Of a DNA stretch of 64,000 nt, positions 25,677 through 37,027 are shown piece by piece. This DNA comes from Pseudomonas fulva. GTDB taxonomy: Bacteria > Pseudomonadota > Gammaproteobacteria > Pseudomonadales > Pseudomonadaceae. Position 1 is the stretch's first letter. Each line of letters opens with the position of its first letter. The position numbers and the translations under genes were made by a program. Location of the stretch: the NCBI RefSeq assembly GCF_015680705.1, contig NZ_JADNYP010000007.1, positions 186,001-250,000 on the forward strand, given 5' to 3'. The notes beneath the pieces are model-generated. The model searched no databases, was not told the DNA's origin, and saw nothing but the letters and a program-made list of their open reading frames with translations.

Positions 25677-27851
25677 TTAGAAGTCGTACCGAGCGCCAAC
25701 CGTCATGCTGCGCGAGGGCCCCTGGAAGTTGAACGTCGACGTGGAGCCCACCCGCGACAGATAGTCCCGGTCAAACAGGTTGTTGACGTTGAGGGTCGCC
25801 GTGAGCTTCGAGGTGACGGGGTATGACAGCATCGCATCGACGGTGGCATAGCCCGGTGCATCGATGCGCACGCCGCCGTTCTCGGAGTAGAAGTTGCTCA
25901 TTGCCGAGACGCCACCACCGATGGCCAGTCCAGACAGCGGACCTTGGCTGATGGTGTATTTGCTCCAGAGCGACGCCTGATTGCGCGGCATGATGAAGAA
26001 GGTGGCCTCGGTGTCACCGTCGACCGTTTCCGTTTCCATCCAGGTGTACCCTGCCAGCAATTCCCAGTTAGGCGTCAGCTTGCCGCTGACTTCCACTTCG
26101 GCACCCTTGACGCGCGTCTTGCCGGAGGCAACGGAGAAGCCAGTGTCCACGCCATCGGCATCGTATTCGGTGCTGGCGCGGTTCTTGTCGGTCAAGTGGA
26201 ATACCGAGACACGAGCGTTGAGGTCGCCACCGAAGTAACTGCTCTTGAGCCCGAACTCATACTGATCGCCTTCGCGTGGCTTTAGGACCCGGCCGTTGCT
26301 ATCGGTATCCGACTGCGGCTTGAACACCTGCGAGTAGCTGGCGTACAGCGCATGGTTGTCGGTGAGGTCGTAGACCAACCCTGCATAGGGCGTAAAACGA
26401 CCATCGACACGCTTGTCGTCTTCGGCGGTCGAGCCGCTGCTCAGGGTAGTCGTGTAGAAATCGCCGCGATACCAGCTAAAGCGTCCACCGGCGATCAGCG
26501 CCAGGCGCTCGATCGGACGGAAGGTGACCTTGGAGTACAGGCCGTACTCTTGCTCTTGCATGCCGGTTTCGGTGCTGTAGTTCGGCGAGGGCTTGGCGAA
26601 CCGCTTCGGCGAGTAGCTATTGACGTCGATGTTCCCCAGGGTGGTCGAGCCGTTGAGGTACTCGGTGTCGTAGTTCTTGTAGTCGGTGCCGACCACGAAT
26701 TCGCTGATCTGGCCAAAGGTTTCGAAGGGCTGGCTGTAGCTTGCGTCCAACGAGTAGGTGTCTTGGGTGAAGTCTCGGGCGCTGGCGCGCTCGGAGTTGG
26801 CACCGCTGGTACCGTTGGTCGCGGTGAAGGCATACAGGTAGTTGGTGTCGCGGTGCGAACCACGGGCGGCGATACGGCCATAGCCACCGTTATCGAAGCG
26901 GTGGGTCAGCTCGGCGACCAGGTCGGTGGTCTTTCCATCGAAGTAGTTCCAGTCGGCGCCAAGGAACCTGGAATGGCTGAAGTCGGGAACCTCACCGGAA
27001 AGCGTTGCCGGGTAGCCGTTGTGCGGGGTGATGTTCTTCACTTCGTGGATCAGGCCGAACGACAACAGGGTGGCATCGTCCAGATCGATATCCAACGCAC
27101 CGTAGTAGCTGTTGCTGGTGTTGGCGTTGTAGTCGACTTCGCCATTGGTATCGTCACGCGAAGCGACGAAACGTCCGCGCACCCGACCAGCAGCATCCAG
27201 CGGCCCGCCCAGGTCGATTTCTTCGTGGTTGGTGTCCCATGTACCGTAGCTGGCTTCGACATGGCCCTGGAACTCGGCGGTCGGACGCTTGCGCACCATG
27301 TTCACGATGCCGCCCAGCTCGCTGGTGCTGCTGAACAACCCGGCCGGGCCACGCATGATCTCGACACGATCGAAGGCCGCCAACCCAGGCACGGTGCCGA
27401 AGATACTGGCCATGGGTGCCGGCAAGCCGTCGATGTTGAACTCGCTGTACTCATAGCCGCGGGCATAGATCGACGAACGACCGCTATCGTTGGTCAGGGT
27501 ACGCAGACCAGCGGTGTATTTGGCCAGGTCATCCAGATGCACGAACTGGCGATCCTTGATGTAGTCCTGGGTGTAGACGGTGACCGACTGCGGGATTTCC
27601 TTGAGCGACGCCGGGGTCTTGGTACCCACGGTCGCAGCGTCGACGCTGTAGCCACCGGTTTCTTCCGAAGACAGCATGTCGTAGAGACGGTTGCCTTCGA
27701 TGGTCAGTGCCGGCAGATCAAGCGAACTGTCCGCCGCCGTCTGGTTCGCCACCGTCTCGGCCAGTGCCGACAATGAGAACGGCGCCAATAGCCCTAGAAC
27801 CAGCCATCCCCGAATCCGTTCTGGACTCCCCTTCCCCTTGACAGCGCTCAT
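25677..27851 (-). CDS. TonB-dependent siderophore receptor
   Basis: A 724-residue outer-membrane receptor for a ferric siderophore. It has a signal peptide (WLVLGLLAPFSLSALA), a TonB-box-like LPALTIEG after it, a plug domain (KEIPQSVTVYTQDYIKDR, IDGLPAPMASI, FDRVEIMRGPAGLFSST) and a 22-stranded barrel ending in VGARYDF with C-terminal Phe. It is of the FoxA/FhuE/FpvA-like group, not the FepA/PfeA type, but the exact siderophore is unknown. It is divergent from a two-component system and esterase, which suggests regulated uptake and processing of one substrate. No N-terminal signalling (STN) domain is evident. Confidence 0.93.
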   Translation of the reverse strand: MSAVKGKGSPERIRGWLVLGLLAPFSLSALAETVANQTAADSSLDLPALTIEGNRLYDMLSSEETGGYSVDAATVGTKTPASLKEIPQSVTVYTQDYIKDRQFVHLDDLAKYTAGLRTLTNDSGRSSIYARGYEYSEFNIDGLPAPMASIFGTVPGLAAFDRVEIMRGPAGLFSSTSELGGIVNMVRKRPTAEFQGHVEASYGTWDTNHEEIDLGGPLDAAGRVRGRFVASRDDTNGEVDYNANTSNSYYGALDIDLDDATLLSFGLIHEVKNITPHNGYPATLSGEVPDFSHSRFLGADWNYFDGKTTDLVAELTHRFDNGGYGRIAARGSHRDTNYLYAFTATNGTSGANSERASARDFTQDTYSLDASYSQPFETFGQISEFVVGTDYKNYDTEYLNGSTTLGNIDVNSYSPKRFAKPSPNYSTETGMQEQEYGLYSKVTFRPIERLALIAGGRFSWYRGDFYTTTLSSGSTAEDDKRVDGRFTPYAGLVYDLTDNHALYASYSQVFKPQSDTDSNGRVLKPREGDQYEFGLKSSYFGGDLNARVSVFHLTDKNRASTEYDADGVDTGFSVASGKTRVKGAEVEVSGKLTPNWELLAGYTWMETETVDGDTEATFFIMPRNQASLWSKYTISQGPLSGLAIGGGVSAMSNFYSENGGVRIDAPGYATVDAMLSYPVTSKLTATLNVNNLFDRDYLSRVGSTSTFNFQGPSRSMTVGARYDF

Positions 27852-28087
27852 GACACACCCTTCTGTTGGATTTGTGGACAGAACAGCACTGGGTCCGTCC
27901 GCGCCGCTACGAGTGGCTCAAGCCACTTTCTTGAGCGCAGCAGCCTGTGTCCTGGCTCATGCCAGACGTTGGGCGGTGTTGGGACTGGGCAAGGATGACG
28001 GCAGAAAGACCTGAATGACAGTCAATCGCAAACGAAACCAGTTGCTTTTTGCGAACGATACCGGACGACAAACAGGGGTGCAGCAGG

Positions 28088-28101
28088 ATTAACCTTCTTA
28101 A
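28088..28101 (-). promoter_or_regulatory. Candidate response-regulator site upstream of receptor and regulator genes
   Basis: On the minus strand this reads TTAAGAAGGTTAAT, a TTAA-N5-TTAA direct repeat. The same motif with one change occurs at 30242-30255 before the esterase gene. It lies 237 bases from the receptor start and 115 bases from the response-regulator start, so it could serve either. The rest of the 364-base gap shows no clear Fur box. Confidence 0.45.
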
Positions 28102-28215
28102 CACAGGCTGTGCCAGACAGGCCCGGGCAGACAAGAACCGACACGGTGCGATTGCCCCATCCCCGCCGCAATGGGATGATGTGTAACTGATAGAAATTCT
28201 TATTCAAGGCTAGTC

Positions 28216-28907
28216 ATGCCCACCTCTCTCTTGCTCGTCGAAGATGATTCGCGTCTGCGTGAGGACCTTGAGCGCCACTTTCTCAACCGCAGCTTTCTGG
28301 TCGACGCGTGTGCTTCCGGTGCCCAGGCGTTGAAAGCAGCCCAGCACAACCACTTCGACCTGGTGTTGCTGGACATCATGCTTCCAGGGCTCGACGGTCT
28401 CAGTCTGCTCGACGAATTACGCCGCCAACAGGCAGTACCGGTGATGTTGATGTCGGCGTTGGGCGCCGAGCAAGATCGCATCAGTGGCTTTACCCGGGGC
28501 GCGGACGACTACCTGCCCAAGCCTTTCAGCCTGGCTGAGCTGGACGCCCGGGTCGATGCACTTCTGCGCCGTGTGGCCTTTGACCGGGTCACGGTACGAC
28601 AGACTGAAACCGGACCGGTAAGGATCGACCATGAGCATCAGGATGTCATTCACCATGGCCAGGTAGCCGGGCTTACGGCCTCCGAATTTCGCTTGCTCGC
28701 TACGCTCAAAGCTCACCCTGGCGAAGCCCTGAGCAAGGCCTTTCTTTATCAGACAGTGCTGTATCGCGCTTATACCCGCCTGGACCGGGGCCTCGATGTC
28801 CATGTATGCAACCTGCGCCGCAAGTTGGCCGATATCGGTGTACAGCGTTGGCAAATCCAGGCAGTGCGCAGTCAGGGATACATTCTGGTCGACACGGAAC
28901 GACATTG

Positions 28908-28908
<1 letters not shown>
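28216..28908 (+). CDS. Two-component response regulator, OmpR/PhoB type
   Basis: A 230-residue regulator. The receiver domain has the acidic pair (VEDD), phospho-acceptor Asp53 in LVLLDIMLPG and Lys in ADDYLPKPFS. The C-terminal winged helix has LTASEFRLLATLKAHPGE and LDVHVCNLRRKLAD. Its stop overlaps the histidine kinase start (TGATG), so the pair is co-translated. Context with receptor and esterase makes it functionally like PfeR of P. aeruginosa (ferric-enterobactin control), but this is inference. Confidence 0.93.
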
Positions 28909-31227
<2,319 letters not shown>

Positions 31228-31234
31228 ACAAGTC

Positions 31235-31271
31235 GCTCGCTGCCTGCGATAACGCCGCATGGGCAGCGAGC
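31235..31271. terminator. Bidirectional hairpin between esterase and rtcB
   Basis: GCTCGCTGCC (31235-31244) pairs perfectly with GGCAGCGAGC (31262-31271) between two converging genes. A T-run is missing on both sides, so efficiency is uncertain. Confidence 0.45.
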
Positions 31272-31278
31272 CCCAAGT

Positions 31279-32484
31279 TCAGCCCTTGACGCACACTACC
31301 TGGCGCAGGGTATGCACCACCTCGACCAGGTCGCGCTGGGCGCGCATGACCGCGTCGATGTCCTTGTAGGCCATGGGGATCTCGTCGATCACGTCCTTGT
31401 CCTTGCGGCATTCCACGTGCGCCGTGGCGCGCTTCTGGTCGTCCAGGGTGAAGCGGCTCTTGGCCTTGCTGCGGCTCATCACTCGCCCGGCGCCATGGCT
31501 GCAGGAGCAGAACGACTCGGCATTGCCCAGGCCGCGGACGATGAAGCTGCGCGCGCCCATGGAGCCAGGGATGATGCCCAGTTCACCTGCGTGCGCGGAA
31601 ACCGCGCCCTTGCGGGTGACCAGCACTTCGCGTCCGAAATGCCGTTCGCGCTGCACGTAGTTGTGGTGGCAGTTGACCGCTTCCAGGCTGGCTTCGAAGG
31701 GTTTGTCGATGACCCTGCGGGCGGCGGCGACCACCGCCTGCATCATCAGCTCGCGGTTGTGCCGGGCGAAGTCCTGGGCCCACTCGACCGCCTCGACATA
31801 GTCGGCGAAGTGTCTGCTGCCTTCCTCGAAATAGGCCAGGTCCTTGTCCGGCAAGTTGGCCAGGTGCTGACGCATGTCGGCCTGGGCCAGCTCGATGAAC
31901 AGGTTGCCAATGGCATTGCCAACGCCTCGCGAACCGCTGTGCAGCATGAACCAGACCCGGTCGGCCTCATCCAGGCAGACCTCGATGAAATGGTTGCCGC
32001 CACCCAGGGTACCCAGGTGCTGGCGGTGGTTGCTCTTCTCCAGGCGGGGGTACTTGTCGGTGATGGCCTTGAAGCGTGCCGCCAGCCGCCCCCAGGCCTG
32101 GTCGGCCTGGCGCGGTATGTGGTCCCAGGCGCCCCGGTCGTGACGACCGAAGGTCTTGCCGTGCGGCACGGCCTGCTCGATGGCGCTGCGCAAGCCATGC
32201 AGGTTGTCCGGCAGGTCATGGCCGTGCAACGAGGTCAGCGCGGCGATCATGCCGCAGCCAATGTCGACGCCAACCGCCGCCGGGATGATCGCGCCCACCG
32301 TGGGAATCACGCTGCCGATGGTCGAACCCTTGCCTAGGTGGACATCGGGCATGACCGCCAGGTGCTTGAAGATGAACGGCATGCGCGCGGTGTTGATGAG
32401 CTGGCGCCGGGCCTCGTCCTCGACCGGCACGCCCTCGGTCCATAGCTTGATCGGCTTGGCGCCGGCGACTTCGAGCTTGTTCAT
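31279..32484 (-). CDS. rtcB: 3'-phosphate RNA ligase RtcB
   Basis: GTP- and manganese-dependent ligase that joins 2',3'-cyclic phosphate or 3'-phosphate RNA ends to 5'-OH ends, for RNA repair. The 401 residues align with E. coli RtcB throughout: VHLGKGSTIGSVIPT, AAVGVDIGCGM with the metal-binding Cys, GTLGGGNHFIE, INCHHNYVQ, and the guanylated His in SCSHGAGRVMSR, ending RQVVCVKG. No rtcA, rtcR or archease gene adjoins it. It is divergent from the FMN riboswitch-ribB unit. Confidence 0.96.
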   Translation of the reverse strand: MNKLEVAGAKPIKLWTEGVPVEDEARRQLINTARMPFIFKHLAVMPDVHLGKGSTIGSVIPTVGAIIPAAVGVDIGCGMIAALTSLHGHDLPDNLHGLRSAIEQAVPHGKTFGRHDRGAWDHIPRQADQAWGRLAARFKAITDKYPRLEKSNHRQHLGTLGGGNHFIEVCLDEADRVWFMLHSGSRGVGNAIGNLFIELAQADMRQHLANLPDKDLAYFEEGSRHFADYVEAVEWAQDFARHNRELMMQAVVAAARRVIDKPFEASLEAVNCHHNYVQRERHFGREVLVTRKGAVSAHAGELGIIPGSMGARSFIVRGLGNAESFCSCSHGAGRVMSRSKAKSRFTLDDQKRATAHVECRKDKDVIDEIPMAYKDIDAVMRAQRDLVEVVHTLRQVVCVKG

Positions 32485-32579
32485 GGTGCCTCCTCCAAGG
32501 TGCCTGAGGCCATCATACTCGCCATAGGTCGTACACAGGCGACTTGCCATCGGGGTGGTCCGGTGGAGTATCCTTGCGC

Positions 32580-32717
32580 GGTCTTCAGGGCGGGGTGAAA
32601 CTCCCCACCGGCGGTAAATCGAAAGATGAGCCCGCGAGCGCCTTGGCCATGCCAAGGGTCAGCAGACCTGGTGAGATCCCAGGGCCGACGGTCACAGTCC
32701 GGATGAAAGAAGGCGTC
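32580..32717 (+). ncRNA. FMN riboswitch (RFN element) controlling ribB
   Basis: The conserved RFN segments occur in order: CAGGGCGGGGTGAAACTCCC, CACCGGCGGTAAATC, GCCCGCGAGC, CAGCAGACCTGGTGAGATCC, GGGCCGACGGTCACAGTCCGG. The last block ends GGATGAAAGAAGGC. It lies 77 bases before ribB and should lower ribB expression when FMN is high. The element begins about 95 bases from the rtcB start and is transcribed away from it. Confidence 0.95.
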
Positions 32718-32734
32718 AGGCAGGGACCATCCGG
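32699..32734 (+). promoter_or_regulatory. Stem overlapping the riboswitch 3' end (possible expression platform)
   Basis: CCGGATG (32699-32705), part of the conserved aptamer end, can pair perfectly with CATCCGG (32728-32734) downstream. The two pairings exclude each other, which is how an anti-aptamer stem would transmit FMN binding. No T-run follows, so control of translation is more likely than termination. Confidence 0.55.
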
Positions 32735-32793
32735 TACCCTTGCGCGCGCATTTTGTTCGCCCCGAGACGTTCATCTTCCACGAGGAGCGTTTC

Positions 32794-33438
32794 ATGTCCA
32801 CTTCGCACCACCCGCAATTCCCCAACGTGACCGCCGCCATCGCCGCCTTCCGCGCCGGCCGGCCCGTACTTTTGCTCGACGACGACGACCGTGAGGACGA
32901 GGCGGACATCATCGCCGCCGCCGAAAACATCACGCTGCAAACCATGGCCATGATGATCCGCGACTGCAGCGGCATCGTCTGTCTGTGCCTGGACGAAGCG
33001 ACCGTCGACGCCCTGCAGCTGGCGCCGATGGTGCAGAACAACCAGGCCCGCCACGGGACCGGCTTCACCGTGACCATCGAGGCCGCCGAAGGCATCAGTA
33101 CCGGCGTCTCGGCCCAGGACCGCATCACCACCATCCAGGCCGCCCTGCGCTCCACCGCCGACGAGCGGCACATCGTCAGCCCGGGGCATGTGTTCCCGCT
33201 GCGCGCGCGCAATGGCGGCGTGCTGACCCGCCGTGGTCACACCGAAGGCTCGGTGGACCTCGCTCGCCTGGCCGGTCTGCGCCCTGCGGCGGTGCTCTGC
33301 GAGCTGATGAACCCTGATGGCAGCATGGCTCGCGGCGAGCAGGTGGCGGTCTATGCCCGGCAGTACAATCTGCCGGTGCTGACCATCGAGGAACTGGCGC
33401 GCTATCGCCAGGCCATGCTGGAACCGCAGCCGGCCTGA
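32794..33438 (+). CDS. ribB: 3,4-Dihydroxy-2-butanone 4-phosphate synthase RibB
   Basis: Converts ribulose 5-phosphate to 3,4-dihydroxy-2-butanone 4-phosphate and formate, the four-carbon donor for lumazine. The 214-residue enzyme carries the acidic metal-binding [12 protein letters not shown] near the N-terminus, [14 protein letters not shown], and [22 protein letters not shown] lies eight bases before the ATG. It is under the FMN riboswitch. The rib operon later in the window encodes a second RibB domain, so this is an extra, regulated copy. Confidence 0.97.
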   Translation: MSTSHHPQFPNVTAAIAAFRAGRPVLLLDDDDREDEADIIAAAENITLQTMAMMIRDCSGIVCLCLDEATVDALQLAPMVQNNQARHGTGFTVTIEAAEGISTGVSAQDRITTIQAALRSTADERHIVSPGHVFPLRARNGGVLTRRGHTEGSVDLARLAGLRPAAVLCELMNPDGSMARGEQVAVYARQYNLPVLTIEELARYRQAMLEPQPA

Positions 33439-33481
33439 CCGGGCCGCCCATCGAACCGATGCCAGCGACCCCTCCTTCCAT

Positions 33482-33517
33482 GGCCTGCCCGGGCGCCCGT
33501 CCGGCAGGCCCGGGTTT
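33482..33517 (+). terminator. Terminator after ribB
   Basis: GGCCTGCC (33482-33489) pairs with GGCAGGCC (33503-33510) around a GC-rich loop, followed by CGGG and TTTT. The T-run is set off by 4 bases, so strength is moderate. Confidence 0.7.
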
Positions 33518-33644
33518 TGGCTAGCCGAGGCCTTGAAATGGATGCCTTGGCCGGCCGAGCCCGGCGTATCGCCCCGCGCGTTTGCTCACCTCGCCCCGCT
33601 CTGCTAGTGTCGCGCCGTTCATAATGGTTACCGAGACAGCCGCC

Positions 33645-33887
33645 ATGGCCCGTAAAAAAGCGTCCATCGATTTCGAGCAATCCCTCGCCGAGCTGCAGGC
33701 CCTGGTCGAGCGCCTGGAGAACGGCGAGCTGTCGCTGGAGGACTCGCTGGCTGCGTTCGAGCAAGGCATCAGCCTGACCCGCGACTGCCAGAACGCACTG
33801 GCTCAGGCCGAGCAGAAGGTCCAGGTACTGCTCGAGCGTGACGGCGAGCTGGCCGCCGAGCCCTTCGACACGGACCCCGCCGCATGA
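33645..33887 (+). CDS. xseB: Exodeoxyribonuclease VII small subunit XseB
   Basis: Small helical subunit of exonuclease VII. The 80 residues fit the family, with the hallmark [22 protein letters not shown] and [12 protein letters not shown]. First of the set xseB-ispA-dxs. Its stop overlaps ispA by 4 bases (ATGA). Start ATG 33645 follows a weak ribosome site, and an in-frame ATG seven codons upstream is less likely. Confidence 0.95.
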   Translation: MARKKASIDFEQSLAELQALVERLENGELSLEDSLAAFEQGISLTRDCQNALAQAEQKVQVLLERDGELAAEPFDTDPAA

Positions 33888-34771
33888 TCGCCGCCTATCA
33901 GGCCAGTTGCCAGGCGCGCGTGGACGCGGCCCTGGAACCGCTGTTCCAGGCGCCATCGGAAAAACTCCAGCGGCTGTACGCGGCGATGCGCTACAGCGTG
34001 ATGAATGGCGGCAAGCGGGTTCGCCCGCTGCTGGCGTATGCGGCCTGCGAGGCGCTCGGCGCGCCACCCGCGCAGGCCAACGGCGCGGCCTGCGCGGTAG
34101 AGCTGATCCATGCCTACTCGCTGGTGCACGATGACCTGCCGGCCATGGACGATGACGATCTGCGCCGGGGCCAGCCGACCACCCACAAGGCGTTCGACGA
34201 AGCCTCGGCGATCCTCGCCGGCGATGGCCTGCAGAGCCTGGCCTTCGGTGCCTTGCTCGATCCGCGCCTGAGCCCCCAGCCTGCCGAGCTGCGCCTGGCC
34301 ATGGTCCAGGCGCTGGCGACCGCCGCCGGGCCGGCCGGCATGGTCGGCGGCCAGGCCATCGACCTCGGCTCGGTGGGTCTGCGGCTCGACCAGCAGGCCC
34401 TGGAGTACATGCACCGGCACAAGACCGGTGCCCTGATCGAGGCCAGCGTGCGGCTCGGCGCGCTGGCCAGCGGGCATGCCGACCCGGCCCGGCTCGAAGC
34501 CCTGCAGGTCTACGCCCAGGCGGTCGGCCTGGCGTTCCAGGTGCAGGACGACATTCTCGACATCGAGAGCGATACCGCGACCCTGGGCAAGCGTCAGGGC
34601 GCCGACCTGGCGCGCGACAAGCCGACCTACCCGGCCCTGCTCGGGCTGGAGGCGGCCAAGGGCTATGCGATCGAACTGCGGGACCAAGCCCTGGCGGCAC
34701 TGGAAGGCTTCGGTGAATCGGCCGAACCATTGAGAGCGCTGGCGCGCTACATCGTCGAACGGCGCAACTGA
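33884..34771 (+). CDS. ispA: Farnesyl diphosphate synthase IspA
   Basis: Condenses isopentenyl and dimethylallyl diphosphates into geranyl and then farnesyl diphosphate. It is 295 residues. Both aspartate-rich motifs are visible: the first as [10 protein letters not shown] and the second as [10 protein letters not shown], plus GGKRVRPLL. Its ATG overlaps the xseB stop. dxs follows 116 bases later, so a part of the MEP isoprenoid pathway is encoded together. Confidence 0.97.
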   Translation: MIAAYQASCQARVDAALEPLFQAPSEKLQRLYAAMRYSVMNGGKRVRPLLAYAACEALGAPPAQANGAACAVELIHAYSLVHDDLPAMDDDDLRRGQPTTHKAFDEASAILAGDGLQSLAFGALLDPRLSPQPAELRLAMVQALATAAGPAGMVGGQAIDLGSVGLRLDQQALEYMHRHKTGALIEASVRLGALASGHADPARLEALQVYAQAVGLAFQVQDDILDIESDTATLGKRQGADLARDKPTYPALLGLEAAKGYAIELRDQALAALEGFGESAEPLRALARYIVERRN

Positions 34772-34887
34772 TCCTCGCGCCGGTCGAACGCCAGCAGGCG
34801 AAAACCGGTCGCTGATGGTCGGCAAATGGGCAGTTTCCCTCCAATGGGTTAAACTGCCGCCACTTCAAACCTATAACGATTCGCCTG

Positions 34888-36786
34888 ATGCCCACGACGT
34901 TTCAAGAGATTCCCCGCGAACGCCCGGTCACGCCTCTGCTGGACCGCGCCGACACGCCCGCCGGCCTGCGCCGGCTGGCCGAAGCCGACCTGGAGACCCT
35001 GGCCGACGAGTTGCGCCAGGAGCTGCTCTATACCGTCGGCGAGACCGGTGGGCACTTTGGCGCCGGCCTGGGCGTGATCGAACTGACCATCGCCCTGCAC
35101 TATGTCTTCGACACACCGGCCGATCGCCTGGTGTGGGATGTCGGCCACCAGGCCTACCCGCACAAGATCCTGACCGGTCGTCGCCAGCGCATGCATACCC
35201 TGCGCCAGAAGGACGGGGTCGCGGCGTTCCCGCGCCGTAGCGAAAGCGAATACGACACCTTCGGCGTCGGTCACTCCAGCACGTCCATCAGCGCCGCCCT
35301 GGGCATGGCCATCGCCGCCCGGCTGAACAACGATCCGCGCAAGTCGATCGCGGTGATCGGCGACGGCGCGCTGACCGCCGGCATGGCCTTCGAGGCACTG
35401 AACCATGCCCAGGAAGTCAACGCCGACATGCTGGTGATCCTCAACGACAACGACATGTCGATCTCGCGCAATGTCGGCGGCTTGTCCAACTACCTTGCCA
35501 AGATCCTTTCCAGCCGCACCTACACGAGCATGCGCGAAGGCAGCAAGAAGGTCCTCTCGCGCCTGCCCGGCGCCTGGGAAATCGCCCGCCGCACCGAGGA
35601 GTACGCCAAGGGCATGCTGGTGCCCGGCACGCTGTTCGAGGAACTGGGCTGGAACTACATCGGGCCGATCGATGGCCACGACCTGCCGACCCTGATCGCT
35701 ACCTTGCGCAACATGCGCGACCTCAAGGGCCCGCAGTTCCTTCACGTGGTGACCAAGAAGGGCAAGGGCTTCGCACCCGCCGAGCTCGACCCGATCGGCT
35801 ACCACGCCATCACCAAGCTCGAGCCTGCCAACGCGCCGGCCACGGTAGCGAAGAAGGCCAGCGGTCCGAAATACTCGGCGGTGTTCGGCCAGTGGCTGTG
35901 CGACATGGCGGCCGCCGATGGGCGCCTGGTCGGCATCACCCCGGCGATGAAGGAAGGCTCGGACCTGGTGGCGTTCAGCGAGCGCTATCCGGAGCGCTAC
36001 TTCGATGTGGCGATCGCCGAGCAGCATGCGGTGACCTTGGCCGCCGGCATGGCCTGCGAGGGCTCCAAGCCGGTAGTGGCGATCTATTCGACCTTCCTGC
36101 AGCGGGCCTATGACCAGCTGATCCACGACGTGGCCGTGCAGAACCTCGACGTGCTGTTCGCCATCGACCGCGCCGGCCTGGTCGGCGAGGATGGCCCGAC
36201 CCATGCCGGCAGCTTCGACCTGTCCTACCTGCGCTGCATCCCGGGCATGCTGATCATGGCCCCGAGCGACGAGAACGAGCTGCGCAAGATGCTCAGCACC
36301 GGTTACCTGCATGAAGGCCCGGCTGCCGTGCGCTACCCGCGCGGCAGCGGGCCGAACGCACCGATCAGCGGCGACTTGGAACCGCTGGAGATCGGCAAGG
36401 GCGTGGTGCGGCGGCAAGGCCGGGGCGTGGCGTTGCTGGTGTTCGGCGTGCAGCTGGCCGAAGCGCTCAAGGTTGCCGAGACATTCGATGCCACGGTCGT
36501 CGACATGCGCTTCGTCAAGCCCTTGGACGAGGCCCTGGTACGCGAACTGGCGGCCAGTCACGAACTGCTGGTGACCATCGAGGAAAACGCCATCATGGGT
36601 GGCGCCGGCGCCGCGGTGGGCGAGTTCCTAGCCCGCGAAGCACTGCTCAAGCCATTGCTGCACCTGGGCTTGCCGGACCTCTATGTCGAGCACGCCAAGC
36701 CTGCGCAGATGCTCGCCGAATGCGGGCTGGACGCAGCGGGCATCGAGGCGGCGGTTCGAGCGCGGATGGTGGCGCTGGGGATCTGA
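34888..36786 (+). CDS. dxs: 1-Deoxy-D-xylulose-5-phosphate synthase Dxs
   Basis: First enzyme of the MEP pathway: condenses pyruvate and glyceraldehyde 3-phosphate with thiamine diphosphate. The 632-residue protein carries the thiamine motif [17 protein letters not shown] with NDN following, [17 protein letters not shown], and the transketolase pyrimidine-binding segment [16 protein letters not shown] and [15 protein letters not shown]. Identity to Pseudomonas putida Dxs is evident by eye. Confidence 0.98.
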   Translation: MPTTFQEIPRERPVTPLLDRADTPAGLRRLAEADLETLADELRQELLYTVGETGGHFGAGLGVIELTIALHYVFDTPADRLVWDVGHQAYPHKILTGRRQRMHTLRQKDGVAAFPRRSESEYDTFGVGHSSTSISAALGMAIAARLNNDPRKSIAVIGDGALTAGMAFEALNHAQEVNADMLVILNDNDMSISRNVGGLSNYLAKILSSRTYTSMREGSKKVLSRLPGAWEIARRTEEYAKGMLVPGTLFEELGWNYIGPIDGHDLPTLIATLRNMRDLKGPQFLHVVTKKGKGFAPAELDPIGYHAITKLEPANAPATVAKKASGPKYSAVFGQWLCDMAAADGRLVGITPAMKEGSDLVAFSERYPERYFDVAIAEQHAVTLAAGMACEGSKPVVAIYSTFLQRAYDQLIHDVAVQNLDVLFAIDRAGLVGEDGPTHAGSFDLSYLRCIPGMLIMAPSDENELRKMLSTGYLHEGPAAVRYPRGSGPNAPISGDLEPLEIGKGVVRRQGRGVALLVFGVQLAEALKVAETFDATVVDMRFVKPLDEALVRELAASHELLVTIEENAIMGGAGAAVGEFLAREALLKPLLHLGLPDLYVEHAKPAQMLAECGLDAAGIEAAVRARMVALGI

Positions 36787-37027
36787 GGCAGGCTTTCAGC
36801 CTGGCAGATTCTGCCGCAGCCTGTAAGAGCGGCCGCCGGGGCGCCGGACCGGCCACGATGGCCCGCACAGCGGGCCCGATACTCGCCAGGCGACCACTGC
36901 TCCATTTCCCTGGCACGACCCGCGCAGGGGCAACTGTCTTGCAGGCCGGCCAGGTTTCGAGGCCACTGCGTGCCCTGTCGCGGCGGGTCCGGTGCTCCTT
37001 CCACCTGACTCCCACAACGGACTTGCC
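36787..37027 (+). other. Leader region of btuB, no clear riboswitch
   Basis: This 241-base gap has several GC-rich hairpins, the best being GGCCCGC-ACA-GCGGGCC at 36860-36876. Fragments such as GCAACTGT and GGCCACTG recall parts of a cobalamin riboswitch. The long core signature expected before them is missing, so I do not call one. Any B12 control of btuB would have to be checked. Confidence 0.4.

Noticed and set aside
28175..28200. Fur box before the response regulator (GATAGAAATTCTTATTC)
   Set aside because: It matches the Fur consensus poorly, without the expected symmetric GATAAT hexamers.
36787..37027. Cobalamin riboswitch before btuB
   Set aside because: GCAACTGT and GGCCACTG fragments occur, but the preceding conserved core expected in such riboswitches is not present on either strand. 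A covariance model search would decide.
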